Shown in pieces: positions 1 to 10,132 of a stretch of DNA of 64,000 bases. This stretch comes from Pseudomonadota bacterium (GTDB lineage: Bacteria; Pseudomonadota; Gammaproteobacteria; Burkholderiales; Thiobacillaceae). Numbering within the stretch: the first letter of the stretch is position 1; the number at the start of each line of letters is the position of its first letter. The stretch spans positions 1 through 64,000 of the forward strand of contig JAUXXW010000083.1 in the NCBI GenBank assembly GCA_030684775.1. The letters are read 5' to 3'. Both the position numbers and the translations under genes were made by a program. The notes under the pieces were generated by a model. The model had not been told where the DNA came from. It did no database searches and was given only the letters and a program-made list of their open reading frames with translations.

Positions 1-3
1 CCC

Positions 4-78
4 GTAGGGTGGATAAGCGATAGCGCATCCACCATCACCGCTGCCATTGGTGGATGCGCTATCGCTTATCCACCCTAC
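4..78. repeat. REP-like palindrome, family B (GTAGGGTGGATAAGCGATAGCGCATCCACC...GGTGGATGCGCTATCGCTTATCCACCCTAC)
   Basis: Long near-perfect inverted repeat read directly; ends GTAG/CTAC. Confidence 0.9.
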
Positions 79-114
79 GAAATCAACAGGTTGCGTGGAG
101 TTTCTTAAGAGTGC

Positions 115-157
115 GGCGTAACCGGACAATCCACCGCCGCAAGTCGGGTTACGCCTA
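115..157 (-). repeat. REP-like palindrome, family C (GTAGGCGTAACCCGAC...GTCCGGTTACGCC on minus strand)
   Basis: Imperfect inverted repeat ggcgtaaccggac...gtcgggttacgcctac. Confidence 0.7.
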
Positions 158-316
158 CAAAAAAACGTCGGCTAACCTGACCTACGCTGACTACGCTAAT
201 TCGGGCCGCCGCTGAATCCTTGTCTGTATCGGCAAATTCCCGACAGGCGACGGGCCGGGCGCTGGGGAAGCAATCACGGGTAAAATCGCCCCCCTTTTCG
301 CAACGGCTACACCAAC

Positions 317-1234
317 ATGCCCGCTTTCCAGGACATCATCCTCACCCTCCAGCGTTTCTGGGGGGAACAGGGCTGCACCCTGCTGCAACCCTACGACCTC
401 GAAGTCGGCGCCGGCACCAGCCATACCGCTACTTTCCTGCGCTCGCTCGGCCCGGAACCCTGGAAAGCCGCCTATGTGCAGCCTTCGCGCCGGCCCAAGG
501 ACGGCCGCTTCGGCGAGAACCCCAACCGTTTGCAGCATTACTACCAGTTCCAGGTGGTGCTCAAACCCGCCCCGGAAAACATCCTGGAGCTGTATCTCGG
601 CTCCCTCGAAGCCCTCGGCTTCGACCTGAAGCAGAACGACATCCGCTTCGTCGAGGACGACTGGGAAAACCCCACTCTCGGCGCCTGGGGCCTGGGTTGG
701 GAGGTCTGGCTGAACGGCATGGAAGTCACCCAGTTCACCTATTTCCAGCAGGTCGGCGGCATCAACTGCAAGCCGATCACCGGCGAAATCACTTACGGCC
801 TGGAGCGCCTGGCCATGTATCTGCAAGGCGTGGACAACGTGTTCGATCTGGAATATTCGCCCGGCGTCAGCTACGGCGACGTGTTCCACCAGAACGAGGT
901 GGAGCAGTCCACTTACAACTTCGAGCACAGCGACGTCGAATTCCTGCTCACCGCCTTCAACGCCCACGAGAAACAGGCGAAACACCTGATGGAAAGCCAA
1001 CTGGCCCTGCCGGGCTATGAACAGGTGCTGAAAGCCGCCCACACCTTCAACCTGCTCGACGCGCGCGGCGCCATCTCGGTGACCGAACGCGCCGCCTATA
1101 TCGGCCGCATCCGCAACCTGGCGCGCAGCGTCGCGCAGAGCTATCTGGAATCCCGCGCCCGCCTCGGCTTCCCGATGGCGCCCAAGCCCTGGGCCGAGGA
1201 AGTGCTGGCACAGATCGAAAAGAAGGCGGCATGA
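317..1234 (+). CDS. glyQ: Glycyl-tRNA synthetase alpha subunit
   Basis: ORF 305 aa; [36 protein letters not shown] is typical GlyQ. Confidence 0.97.
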   Translation: MPAFQDIILTLQRFWGEQGCTLLQPYDLEVGAGTSHTATFLRSLGPEPWKAAYVQPSRRPKDGRFGENPNRLQHYYQFQVVLKPAPENILELYLGSLEALGFDLKQNDIRFVEDDWENPTLGAWGLGWEVWLNGMEVTQFTYFQQVGGINCKPITGEITYGLERLAMYLQGVDNVFDLEYSPGVSYGDVFHQNEVEQSTYNFEHSDVEFLLTAFNAHEKQAKHLMESQLALPGYEQVLKAAHTFNLLDARGAISVTERAAYIGRIRNLARSVAQSYLESRARLGFPMAPKPWAEEVLAQIEKKAA

Positions 1235-2457
1235 ACGCAAGTAACGAAATTGCCATCAATTGGGATCGCTTTGATTGGCAGGCATTCCAGAAGGTGCAAT
1301 CCATCCTGTTCAATTTGGTGGAGAAACAAGGGTATCGGGATATTCGACTGGATTTTTCCAACCTGAAACTGGCTTTCCCGAATGGTTTTGTGCCGTTAAT
1401 CGTATTGGCTGAGCGATATAGGCAATTGTCTGCCGTGGATTTTGATGTCATGTTGCCCAATGACGATTTATGCCGCAATTACATCGTGGACTCAAATTAC
1501 GCGGCATGCCTGTGCCCTGATGCGGGGCACCCGATAACAGACAAACCCAATGCATTGCATCGTTTTTCCGATGACGCCAGTCTGAACGAGCTGATCAACA
1601 GCCAGATTCATCAAATATTGGAACGCGCCACCTATGCGCAGGGTGTGTTGCAGTCATTCGAGTGGGCATTGAATGAAGTGGCGGGCAATGTATTGGTCCA
1701 CGCCGGTGTCGATCACGGCTGGATGCAGGTTGTGGTCCACCCAAATACACAACATATGGCGATTGTGGTTGCGGATGGGGGGGTCGGCATACCGACCGCC
1801 ATACGTGAAGCCTTTCCATCACAAGTAATGGACGAAGATGCCATTGCCCATGCCCTCAAGGAAGGCATTACCTCCCGCCCCGATTTCGGCCAGGGGAAAG
1901 GGCTGACCGGTACCTTGCAGATCGTCAAAATCCACCAGGGCGGGCGGCTGTCGATTCATTCCCTGAAAGGCCGGGTGGAGTGGAAGAACGACCGCCTTGA
2001 TATAAAAGGTGACTTCCCCCCATTTCCTGGAACGTTTGTGGACATCCAACTCAATACCGCTGTACCGATAGAAATCGAGCGGGCTTTGTGGGGTGATGTG
2101 CCGGCATATCCCTTCAACGATGCACTTTACGGAAAAGATACAGCCGTTGGTGTGATGCGCATGAAATTGGCCGACGAAGCGGTGGGATTCGGCAATCGGC
2201 TCACTGGATTGAAAATACGCAACAAGATTGAAAATCTCCTGGCAGCCGCGCCCAATGACGTCCTGGAGATTGATTTCACCGGTGTGGACTTGATGGCTTC
2301 GTCTTTCGCTGATGAAGTATTCGGCAAGCTGGCGTTGGTGCTTGGTTTTGTCGGTTTTGGCTCCCGTATCCGCTTCGTCAATATCAACCGGTTCTGCCGT
2401 GGCATCCTCGATGATGTCGTCCAGTCCAGAATCATTCAGTCACACGCAAAAAAATGA
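1231..2457 (+). CDS. STAS-like/HATPase_c/STAS-like (DUF4325-type) regulatory protein
   Basis: 408 aa; HATPase N-box [15 protein letters not shown]1 [10 protein letters not shown]2 [14 protein letters not shown]; flanking STAS-like segments; ATGA overlaps with glyQ and glyS. Confidence 0.75.
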   Translation: MNASNEIAINWDRFDWQAFQKVQSILFNLVEKQGYRDIRLDFSNLKLAFPNGFVPLIVLAERYRQLSAVDFDVMLPNDDLCRNYIVDSNYAACLCPDAGHPITDKPNALHRFSDDASLNELINSQIHQILERATYAQGVLQSFEWALNEVAGNVLVHAGVDHGWMQVVVHPNTQHMAIVVADGGVGIPTAIREAFPSQVMDEDAIAHALKEGITSRPDFGQGKGLTGTLQIVKIHQGGRLSIHSLKGRVEWKNDRLDIKGDFPPFPGTFVDIQLNTAVPIEIERALWGDVPAYPFNDALYGKDTAVGVMRMKLADEAVGFGNRLTGLKIRNKIENLLAAAPNDVLEIDFTGVDLMASSFADEVFGKLALVLGFVGFGSRIRFVNINRFCRGILDDVVQSRIIQSHAKK

Positions 2458-4556
2458 CCACATCAAATTCCCTGCTCGTTGAGCTGTTCGTGGAAGAACT
2501 GCCGCCCAAGGCATTGAAGAAACTGGGCGACGCCTTCGCCACTACCCTGGCCGATAGCCTCAAGGCGCAGGGCTTGGCCGGCGCCGACAGCGTTGTCACT
2601 CCCTATGCCTCGCCGCGCCGTCTCGCCGCGCACGTCACCAATGTCGTGGCGCGGGCCGCCGACAAGCCGGTGTCGCACAAACTCATGCCGGTCGGCGTGG
2701 CGCTCACGGCCGATGGTCAGGCCACGCCGGCACTGCTGAAAAGGCTGGGTGCGATGGGGCTGGATGCTTCGGCCGTGGCGCAACTCAGGCGAATGCCTGA
2801 CGGCAAGACCGAGGCCTTGTTCCATGACAGCATCGCCAGCGGCGCGCCGCTCGCCGACGGCCTGCAGAAGGCCCTGGACGAGGCGCTGGCCAAACTGCCC
2901 ATCCCCAAGGTCATGACCTACCAGTTGGCGGACGGCTGGACCTCGGTCAACTTCGTGCGTCCCGCGCATGGCCTGGTGGCCCTGCATGGCGACGAAGTCG
3001 TCGCGATTTCCACCCTCGGCCTCAACGCCGGGCGCGAAACCCGGGGCCACCGCTTCGAGGCCGCCGTCGATCCGGTGTCGATCAAGGACGCCGACAGCTA
3101 TGCCGTGCAGATGCAAGAAGAGGGCGCGGTCATCGCCAGCTTCACCGAGCGCCGTGCCGAGATCGCGCGCCAGTTGCAGGCGGCAGCGGAGAAGGCCGGA
3201 GGCAAGCCGATCGAGGACGACGCTCTGCTGGACGAAGTCACCGCCCTGGTCGAGCGTCCCAACGTGCTGCTGTGCCAGTTCGAGGCGGAATATCTGGACG
3301 TGCCGCAGGAATGCCTGATTCTCACCATGAAGGCCAACCAGAAGTATTTCCCGCTGCTGGATGCCGCCGGAAAGCTCACCAACCAGTTCCTGATCGTCTC
3401 CAACATCAGCCCGGCCGACCCGTCCCAGGTGATCGGTGGCAACGAGCGGGTGGTGCGCCCGCGCCTGGCCGACGCCAAGTTCTTTTACGACCAGGATCGC
3501 AAGAAGACGCTCGCGTCCCGCGTCGAGGCGCTGGACAAGGTGGTCTATCACAACAAGCTGGGCAGCCAGGGCGCGCGCAGCCAGAAGGTGCAACTGATCG
3601 CCGCCGCCATCGCCTCGCTGCGGGGCGGCAAGGATCTGGAGGCTCATGCCACCCTGGCGGCATCGCTGGCCAAGACCGACCTGCTCACCGACATGGTCGG
3701 CGAATTCCCCGAGTTGCAGGGCATCATGGGGCGTTATTACGCGCTCAATGACGGCCTCTCCAGCGAGGTGGCCGATGCCATCGAGGATCACTACAAGCCG
3801 CGTTTCGCCGGCGATGAACTGCCGCGCAACGAGGTCGGCCTGTGCGTCGCCCTGGCCGACAAACTGGAAACCCTGGTCGGCTTGTTCGGCATCGGCCAGG
3901 TGCCGACCGGGGACAAGGACCCGTTCGCGCTGCGCCGCCATGCGCTCGGCGTCATCCGCATCCTGATGGAACGCGATCTGCCGCTGCATTTGGACGCCTT
4001 GCTGGCCGTGGCGGCCGGCGTACGCGGATTTCCGGAAGCGGTGGCCGTTCAGGTCGGCGCCTTCATGTTCGAGCGGCTCTCCGGCTTGCTTCGGGAGCAG
4101 GGCTACACGGCGCAGGAAGTGGACGCGGTGGTGTCGCAGCGCCCGCAACGCCTGGGCGACATCCCCAAGCGCCTCGCCGCCGTGCGCGAATTCGCCGCAC
4201 TGCCCGAAGCCGAGAGCCTGGCCGCCGCCAACAAGCGGGTGGGCAACATCCTGAAGAAGGTCGAAGGCACGGTGGAGCCGGTGACCAACCCCTACCTGCT
4301 CCAGGAAGCGGCGGAGATCGCGCTCAATGCCGCCCTGGCCGAAGTCGAGCCGGTCGCTGACGCAGCCTTCGATTCGGGGGATTACGCCGCTTCCCTGAAA
4401 TCCCTGGCCGCCCTGAAAGCCCCGGTCGATGATTTCTTCGATGGCGTGATGGTGAATGTGGAAGACGTCAATTTGAGAAACAACCGCCTTGGCCTGCTGG
4501 CGCGCCTGCACCGGGCGATGAACCGGGTGGCGGATTTGTCGCGGTTGGCGGCGTGA
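2454..4556 (+). CDS. glyS: Glycyl-tRNA synthetase beta subunit
   Basis: ORF 700 aa; LLVELFVEELPPKALKKLGDAF N-terminus and PYASPRRLA motif. Confidence 0.97.
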   Translation: MTTSNSLLVELFVEELPPKALKKLGDAFATTLADSLKAQGLAGADSVVTPYASPRRLAAHVTNVVARAADKPVSHKLMPVGVALTADGQATPALLKRLGAMGLDASAVAQLRRMPDGKTEALFHDSIASGAPLADGLQKALDEALAKLPIPKVMTYQLADGWTSVNFVRPAHGLVALHGDEVVAISTLGLNAGRETRGHRFEAAVDPVSIKDADSYAVQMQEEGAVIASFTERRAEIARQLQAAAEKAGGKPIEDDALLDEVTALVERPNVLLCQFEAEYLDVPQECLILTMKANQKYFPLLDAAGKLTNQFLIVSNISPADPSQVIGGNERVVRPRLADAKFFYDQDRKKTLASRVEALDKVVYHNKLGSQGARSQKVQLIAAAIASLRGGKDLEAHATLAASLAKTDLLTDMVGEFPELQGIMGRYYALNDGLSSEVADAIEDHYKPRFAGDELPRNEVGLCVALADKLETLVGLFGIGQVPTGDKDPFALRRHALGVIRILMERDLPLHLDALLAVAAGVRGFPEAVAVQVGAFMFERLSGLLREQGYTAQEVDAVVSQRPQRLGDIPKRLAAVREFAALPEAESLAAANKRVGNILKKVEGTVEPVTNPYLLQEAAEIALNAALAEVEPVADAAFDSGDYAASLKSLAALKAPVDDFFDGVMVNVEDVNLRNNRLGLLARLHRAMNRVADLSRLAA

Positions 4557-4566
4557 TTGCCGAAAA

Positions 4567-4803
4567 TTGAAATACACACAATATTTTCTCTCCACACGCC
4601 AACGAGCTGATCGTGACTCGATCCAGGAGTCATGGATCGAGTGCGCGGTGAACTGTCGTGACCATGAATATGTCCAGACGGACGGCCGAATTCGTAGGTG
4701 GGTACAGGTGCCAGAGCAAGAGGGGAAGTGGTTGAGAGTTGTGCTACTTTCCGATGGCGAAACAGTGCACAACGCGTTTTTTGATCGGAGATTCAAGCCA
4801 TGA
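4567..4803 (+). CDS. Small DUF4258-like protein (possible toxin of a TA-like pair)
   Basis: 78 aa ORF with TTG start; ...RVVLLSDGETVHNAFFDRRFKP; overlaps the next DUF2283-like ORF by 4 nt. Confidence 0.55.
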   Translation: MKYTQYFLSTRQRADRDSIQESWIECAVNCRDHEYVQTDGRIRRWVQVPEQEGKWLRVVLLSDGETVHNAFFDRRFKP

Positions 4804-5000
4804 AGATCAAATATTTCACCGATACCGACACGCTCTACATCGAGCTGCGTCCCGCGGACATCACGGACACTCGCGATCTCGACGAGGATACGTTGCTCGA
4901 CCTCGATGCCTCCGGACAGGTTTGCGCCATCACCCTGGAACACGCCTCGGCGCGCGCACGGATTCCCGAGTTTTCCTATGAACTGGTGGCCGCCGCATGA
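4800..5000 (+). CDS. DUF2283 family protein
   Basis: 66 aa; MKIKYFTDTDTLYIELRP pattern typical of DUF2283. Confidence 0.8.
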   Translation: MKIKYFTDTDTLYIELRPADITDTRDLDEDTLLDLDASGQVCAITLEHASARARIPEFSYELVAAA

Positions 5001-5539
5001 AACTCGTCATCCTCGACCGCGACGGCGTCATCAATTTCGACTCCGACCAGTTCATCAAGAGTCCGCAGGAGTGGTTGCCGATTCCTGGCAGCCTGGAGGC
5101 CATTGCGCGCCTGTGCCAGGCGGGTTATCGCGTGGTGGTGGCGTCGAATCAATCCGGGGTCGGGCGCGGCCTGTTCGACATGTCCACGCTCAACGCCATC
5201 CACGCCAAGATGCACAAGCTGGTGGCTCAGGCCGGCGGGCGCATCGACGCGGTGTTTTTCTGCCCACATGCGGCGGATTCGCGCTGCACCTGCCGCAAGC
5301 CCAAGCCGGGCCTGTTCCAGGAAATTTCCGCGCGCGTGCGGCGTGACCTGCGTGGCGTGCCGGCCATCGGCGATTCCCTGCGCGATCTGCAAGCGGCGCT
5401 GGAGGTGGGCGCGCGGCCGATGCTGGTGAAAACCGGCAAGGGCCTGCGCACCCTGGAAGGCGGCCAGATGCCGGAAGGCACGCCGGTCTACGAAGATCTC
5501 GCCGACGCCGTGCAGGCGATCCTGGCTGAGGCGGCTTGA
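4997..5539 (+). CDS. gmhB: D-glycero-beta-D-manno-heptose 1,7-bisphosphate 7-phosphatase
   Basis: HAD motif LVILDRDGVINFDSD; cysteine-rich CPHAADSRCTCRKPKPG Zn motif. Confidence 0.93.
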   Translation: MKLVILDRDGVINFDSDQFIKSPQEWLPIPGSLEAIARLCQAGYRVVVASNQSGVGRGLFDMSTLNAIHAKMHKLVAQAGGRIDAVFFCPHAADSRCTCRKPKPGLFQEISARVRRDLRGVPAIGDSLRDLQAALEVGARPMLVKTGKGLRTLEGGQMPEGTPVYEDLADAVQAILAEAA

Positions 5540-5570
5540 TTCCTGGCGTTCGGGATGCGTTCACCCTGCT

Positions 5571-5600
5571 GTAGCGCCGGCATCCTTGCCGGCGTCTTTT
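5571..5600. repeat. REP-like family D single unit (GTAGCGCCGGCATCCTTGCCGGCGTCTTTT)
   Basis: Same core as copies at 10182, 14959, 33842 and 38323. Confidence 0.8.
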
Positions 5601-5630
5601 AACTCCTCCGTCAACGCCGGCACTACCAAC

Positions 5631-6332
5631 ATGCTCTTCATTCGCTCCCTCCTGTTCTTCCTGATTAAAACGGTGCTGACCATCCCCTTCAGCCTGCTGA
5701 TCCTGCTTGCCGCCCCGGTACCGGCGTTGCCGCGCTATCGCTTCATCACGCTCTGGGGCCGGGTGGTGATCTGGCTGGCGGGCTGGGTGGTCGGTATCCG
5801 TTTCCGCGTCGAAGGCCGGGAAAATCTGCCGCAAGAACCGGCCGTGGTGCTGGCCAAGCACCAGTCCGCCTGGGAGACCATCGCCTTCCAGCAAATCTTC
5901 CCGCCGCTGTCTTTCGTCTTGAAAAAGAACCTGTTGCGCATCCCCTTCTTCGGCTGGGGCCTGGCGCTGTTTTCACCTATCGCCATTGACCGGGGCGCCG
6001 GGCGCGAGGCCTTGAAACAACTGGAAGCACAGGGACGTGAGCGCCTCAACACCGGCTTCTGGGTGCTGGTGTTCCCGGAAGGCACGCGTGTGGGGGTGGG
6101 CGAGAAAGGTGATTACCAGATCGGCGGTGCCTGGCTGGCGGCCAAATGCGGCGTGCCGGTGGTGCCGGTGGCGCACAACGCCGGTCGTTGCTGGCCGAAG
6201 AATGCCTTCATCAAGCGGCCGGGCATCATCACCGTGGTGATCGGCCCCGCCATTCCGACCCAGGGGCGCAAACCGGCTCAGGTTCTGGCGGAAACCGAAG
6301 CCTGGATCGAAGCGGCCATGCAGCGTCTTTGA
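5631..6332 (+). CDS. plsC: 1-acyl-sn-glycerol-3-phosphate acyltransferase
   Basis: AKHQSAWETIA (HX4D) and FPEGTRVG motifs; start moved to 5631 because the upstream ORF extension runs into a repeat. Confidence 0.9.
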   Translation: MLFIRSLLFFLIKTVLTIPFSLLILLAAPVPALPRYRFITLWGRVVIWLAGWVVGIRFRVEGRENLPQEPAVVLAKHQSAWETIAFQQIFPPLSFVLKKNLLRIPFFGWGLALFSPIAIDRGAGREALKQLEAQGRERLNTGFWVLVFPEGTRVGVGEKGDYQIGGAWLAAKCGVPVVPVAHNAGRCWPKNAFIKRPGIITVVIGPAIPTQGRKPAQVLAETEAWIEAAMQRL

Positions 6333-6411
6333 ACCGGGCTTGTTGCGGCGCGCGGAACACCGTCTGCAATCTGAATCGGGCGGGGTAACATTCCCTCCGG
6401 ATACCGATGTC

Positions 6412-7248
6412 ATGAATAGCCCCGATTCCTTCCTCCCTCCCCGCATAGATCCCTGGCCCGCGCGCCTCGATCTGTTGCAGAGCGCCACTGGCCTTGTCCT
6501 TGGCCTGTTCATGTGGCTGCACATGCTGTTCGTTTCATCCATTCTGCTGGGCAACGATGCCATGTGGACCGTGGCGCGCTTTTTCGAAGGCTATTTCTTC
6601 TTCGGCTACCCCTTGCCCTGGCTGGTTTCCGCCTTCGTGGCGATGATTTTCGCCTTGTTCGTGACCCATGCCTGGCTGGCGCTGCGCAAGTTCCCCACCC
6701 ACTGGCGTCAACACATGGCCTACATGCGGCACATGCGCGCCATGCGCCATGAAGACACCTTCCTCTGGTTCGTCCAGGTTCTCACCGGCTTCGCCATGTT
6801 CTTCCTGGCGCCGGTGCATCTTTATCTGATGCTGACCCACCCGGAACTGATCGGCCCCTATGAATCCGCCGACCGGGTCTGGAGCGGGCGCATGTGGCCG
6901 CTCTATCTGGTGTTGCTGTTCCTGGTGGAACTGCATGGCGGCATCGGCCTGTATCGCCTGGCGGTGAAATGGGGCGACTTCAAGGATGCCGTCGCTTCGC
7001 GGCGCAAGCTGAAACGCCTGAAATGGGGCTTGACGGTGTTCTTCCTGGTGCTCGGCCTCGCCACCCTGGCGGCTTACATGAAGCTGGGGATGGAACACGC
7101 TCCGAATGCCGGAGAGCGCTACCAGCCGGCGGTGTCTTTTCTCCCCCCTTTGTCAAAGGGGGGCGGGGGGGGATTTCTCGCCCGAGCTTCCGTGCCACCT
7201 TCGCAAATCCCCCCTAACCCCCCTTTGGCAAAGGGGGGAATGGCATGA
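6412..7248 (+). CDS. frdC: Fumarate reductase cytochrome b subunit (Wolinella FrdC type) with repeat-derived C-terminal tail
   Basis: [29 protein letters not shown]...[28 protein letters not shown] closely resembles W. succinogenes FrdC. Confidence 0.9.
   Translation: MNSPDSFLPPRIDPWPARLDLLQSATGLVLGLFMWLHMLFVSSILLGNDAMWTVARFFEGYFFFGYPLPWLVSAFVAMIFALFVTHAWLALRKFPTHWRQHMAYMRHMRAMRHEDTFLWFVQVLTGFAMFFLAPVHLYLMLTHPELIGPYESADRVWSGRMWPLYLVLLFLVELHGGIGLYRLAVKWGDFKDAVASRRKLKRLKWGLTVFFLVLGLATLAAYMKLGMEHAPNAGERYQPAVSFLPPLSKGGGGGFLARASVPPSQIPPNPPLAKGGMA
7142..7239. repeat. C/G-run element family E (CCCCCCTTTGTCAAAGGGGGG...CCCCCCTTTGGCAAAGGGGGG)
   Basis: Two short CCCCCTTT-N-AAAGGGGG palindromes separated by ~50 nt; related copies at 9239 and 37194. 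Confidence 0.85.
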
Positions 7249-9215
7249 AGATCATCCACTCCGACGTGCTGGTGATCGGTGGCGGCCTTGCCGGCCAGCG
7301 GGTCGCCCTGGCGGCGAAGCGGCGCGGGCTGGAGCCTTCCATCCTTTCTCTGGTGCCGGCCAAGCGCTCGCATTCCGTCGCCGCCCAGGGCGGTATGCAG
7401 GCCAGCCTGGCGAATTGTTTCAAGGGCGAGGGTGACAACGAGGACGTGCATTTCGAGGACACCGTGCGTGGTTCCGACTGGGGCTGCGATCAACGGGTGG
7501 CGCGCATGTTCGCCCATGTCGCGCCCAAGGCGATCCGCGAACTGGCCGCCTGGGGCGTGGCCTGGAATCGGGTGCGGGCGGGGGATCATGAAGTGGTCAT
7601 CAACGGCCAGCGGGTGACCCTGACGGAACGCGAAGCCGCGCAGGGCCTGATTACCGCGCGCGACTTCGGCGGCACCCGCAAGTGGCGCACTTGCTACACC
7701 TCGGATGGCACCGGCCACGCCATGCTCTACACCCTCTCCGACCGGGTCATCGCCGAAGCCATTCCGGTACATGAGCGCCAGGAAGCGTTGGCCCTGATCC
7801 ACGACGGCCAGCGTTGCCATGGCGCGGTGGTGCGCGACCTCATCACCGGCGAACTCTCCGCCCACCTGGCGCGCGCCACGGTCATCGCCACCGGCGGTTA
7901 CGGCCGCATCTACGGCATTTCCACCAACGCCCTCATCAACGAAGGCATGGGCGCGGCGCTGGCTCTGGAAACCGGGGTGGCGCGCCTGGGCAACATGGAG
8001 GCGGTGCAGTTCCATCCCACCGCCATCGTTCCCACCGGCATTCTGGTGACCGAGGGCTGCCGTGGCGACGGCGGCGTTCTGCGCGATGTCGACGGCCACC
8101 GCTTCATGCCCGATTACGAGCCGGAAAAGAAAGACCTGGCTTCGCGTGATGTGGTCTCGCGCCGCATGGCCGAGCACATGCGGGCGGGGAAGGGCGTTTC
8201 CTCCCCCTATGGCGAGCACCTCTGGCTGGACATCACGCAACTGGGCGCCGCGCACATCGAGCGCAATCTGCGTGAGGTGAAAGACATCTGCCGTTACTTC
8301 CTCGGCATCGATCCGGCCAAGGACTTCATTCCGGTGCGCCCCACCCAGCATTACTCCATGGGCGGCGTGCGCACCGATTTCCGTGGCGAATCGCCCTGGC
8401 TTTCCGGCCTGTTCTCCTGCGGCGAGGCGGCCTGTTGGGACCTGCACGGTTTCAACCGTCTGGGTGGCAACTCGGTGGCGGAAACCGTGGTCGCGGGCAT
8501 GCTGGTGGGCGAATACGTCGCCGATTTCTGCCAGTCGCCGCATGGCGAGCTGGAGGTTTCCACCGCCCTGGCGCGCGACTTCGTCCAGCGCGAACAGCGC
8601 GGCCTGGAAGCGCTCATTACTCATCCTGGCCGGGAGAACGCCGTGGCCCTGCGCCGGCGTATGGAGCAGATCATGACCGACAAGGTCGGCTTGTTCCGCA
8701 ACGGCCCCGATCTGGAAAGCGCCGTGGCGGAACTGGCCGACCTGCTCGCGCGCAGCCGCGAAATCGCCGTCAGCGGCGGCCTCGACGCCAACCCCGAACT
8801 GGTGCTCGCCTACCGCCTGCCGCGCATGTTGAAAGTCGCGCTCACCGTGGCGATGGGCGCCTTGAACCGCACGGAAAGCCGGGGTGCGCACTTCCGCGAG
8901 GATCATCCCGCGCGCAATGACCGCGACTGGCTCAACCGCACCCTGGCCTGTTGGCGCGAAGGCGACGCCCTGCCGACCCTGGAATACGAGGAACTGGATG
9001 TGATGTCGATGGAACTGCCACCGGGTTTCCGTGGTTACGGCGCCAAAAACATCATCGACCATCCCGAAGCCGCCCCACGCCAGGCCGAAGTGGACGAAAT
9101 GCACGCCGCCAAGCAGGATCGTTATGCCGCCCAGTCCTATCTGATGTCGTTCAAGCAATTCCTGCCGCTGAAATACCGTGGCCGCAACGAGCGTCTGGAT
9201 GAACCGCTGCCATGA
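7245..9215 (+). CDS. frdA: Fumarate reductase flavoprotein subunit
   Basis: [25 protein letters not shown] motif; [13 protein letters not shown]; 656 aa. Confidence 0.95.
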   Translation: MKIIHSDVLVIGGGLAGQRVALAAKRRGLEPSILSLVPAKRSHSVAAQGGMQASLANCFKGEGDNEDVHFEDTVRGSDWGCDQRVARMFAHVAPKAIRELAAWGVAWNRVRAGDHEVVINGQRVTLTEREAAQGLITARDFGGTRKWRTCYTSDGTGHAMLYTLSDRVIAEAIPVHERQEALALIHDGQRCHGAVVRDLITGELSAHLARATVIATGGYGRIYGISTNALINEGMGAALALETGVARLGNMEAVQFHPTAIVPTGILVTEGCRGDGGVLRDVDGHRFMPDYEPEKKDLASRDVVSRRMAEHMRAGKGVSSPYGEHLWLDITQLGAAHIERNLREVKDICRYFLGIDPAKDFIPVRPTQHYSMGGVRTDFRGESPWLSGLFSCGEAACWDLHGFNRLGGNSVAETVVAGMLVGEYVADFCQSPHGELEVSTALARDFVQREQRGLEALITHPGRENAVALRRRMEQIMTDKVGLFRNGPDLESAVAELADLLARSREIAVSGGLDANPELVLAYRLPRMLKVALTVAMGALNRTESRGAHFREDHPARNDRDWLNRTLACWREGDALPTLEYEELDVMSMELPPGFRGYGAKNIIDHPEAAPRQAEVDEMHAAKQDRYAAQSYLMSFKQFLPLKYRGRNERLDEPLP

Positions 9216-9238
9216 CCCTGCTCGCTTGCGGATACCCG

Positions 9239-9365
9239 GAATCCCCCCCAGCCCCCCTTTGGAAAAGGGGGGAGCCAGCGGTAACTCCGCTTCCCCCTGT
9301 GTCACAGAGGGAACGGGCGCCAATGCCACTCCCCCCTTTGGCAAAGGGGGGCCGGGGGGGATTTG
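9239..9365. repeat. C/G-run element family E, compound copy
   Basis: ccccagccccccctttggaaaagggggg...cccccctttggcaaaggggggccggggggg. Confidence 0.85.
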
Positions 9366-9384
9366 AGCGCCACACCGAAGCCCC

Positions 9385-10113
9385 GTGAACACCATGCCGC
9401 GTACCCTCACTTTCCACGTCTTCCGCCACAACCCGCGCGATCCCGGCAGCGAGCCCGGCGTGCGCGAATATCAGGTGGAAGAAGCGTCGGGCATGACCCT
9501 GTTCATCGCGCTCACCCGCATCCGCGAGGAGCACGATCCCGGCCTCTCATTCGATTTCGTCTGTCGCGCCGGGGTCTGCGGTTCCTGCGCCATGCTCATC
9601 AACGGCCGTCCCGGCCTGGCCTGCCGCACGCTGACCAGCGAATTGCCGGGCACGATCAGCCTGTTCCCGCTGCCCGGCTTCGAACTCATCGCCGACCTCT
9701 CGGTGAATACCGGCAAATGGATGCGCGCCATGAGCGAGCGCCTGCAAGCCTGGGTGCACCTGTCCTGCGAGGTGAACCTGAATGAGATCGAAGCGGCGAT
9801 GGACCCGGACCTGGCCGAAGCCGTCTATGAACTTGACCGCTGCATCGAATGCGGCTGCTGCGTGGCCGCCTGCGGCACCGCCCTGATGCGGCCGGATTTT
9901 GTCGGCGCGGTAGGCATGAACAAGCTCGCGCGCTTCCGTCTCGACCCGCGCGACGACCGTTCCGACGCCGAGTATTACCAGCTCATTGGCGACGACTCCG
10001 GCATCTTCGGCTGCATGAGCCTGCTCGGTTGCCAGGATGTCTGCCCCAAGGAACTCTCGTTGCAGACCCAGATCGCCTACCTGCGCCGGGCCATGGCGCG
10101 GCAAGGGCTGTAG
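9385..10113 (+). CDS. frdB: Fumarate reductase iron-sulfur subunit
   Basis: CRAGVCGSCAMLINGRPGLAC and CIECGCCVAAC/CMSLLGCQDVCPK cluster motifs; GTG start. Confidence 0.95.
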   Translation: MNTMPRTLTFHVFRHNPRDPGSEPGVREYQVEEASGMTLFIALTRIREEHDPGLSFDFVCRAGVCGSCAMLINGRPGLACRTLTSELPGTISLFPLPGFELIADLSVNTGKWMRAMSERLQAWVHLSCEVNLNEIEAAMDPDLAEAVYELDRCIECGCCVAACGTALMRPDFVGAVGMNKLARFRLDPRDDRSDAEYYQLIGDDSGIFGCMSLLGCQDVCPKELSLQTQIAYLRRAMARQGL

Positions 10114-10132
10114 CCGCTTGCACTCCGGCAGC

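Noticed and set aside
4-157. Possible CRISPR array at the window start
   Set aside because: Only palindromic inverted repeats, with no regularly spaced direct repeats or spacers; no cas genes in the window.
2463-4943. 826-aa minus-strand ORF antisense to glyS
   Set aside because: Mirror frame of glyS, no conserved motif.
7119-9431. 770-aa minus-strand ORF antisense to frdA
   Set aside because: No recognisable domain; composition is typical of antisense frame; ends are repeat-derived (PPLPKGG).
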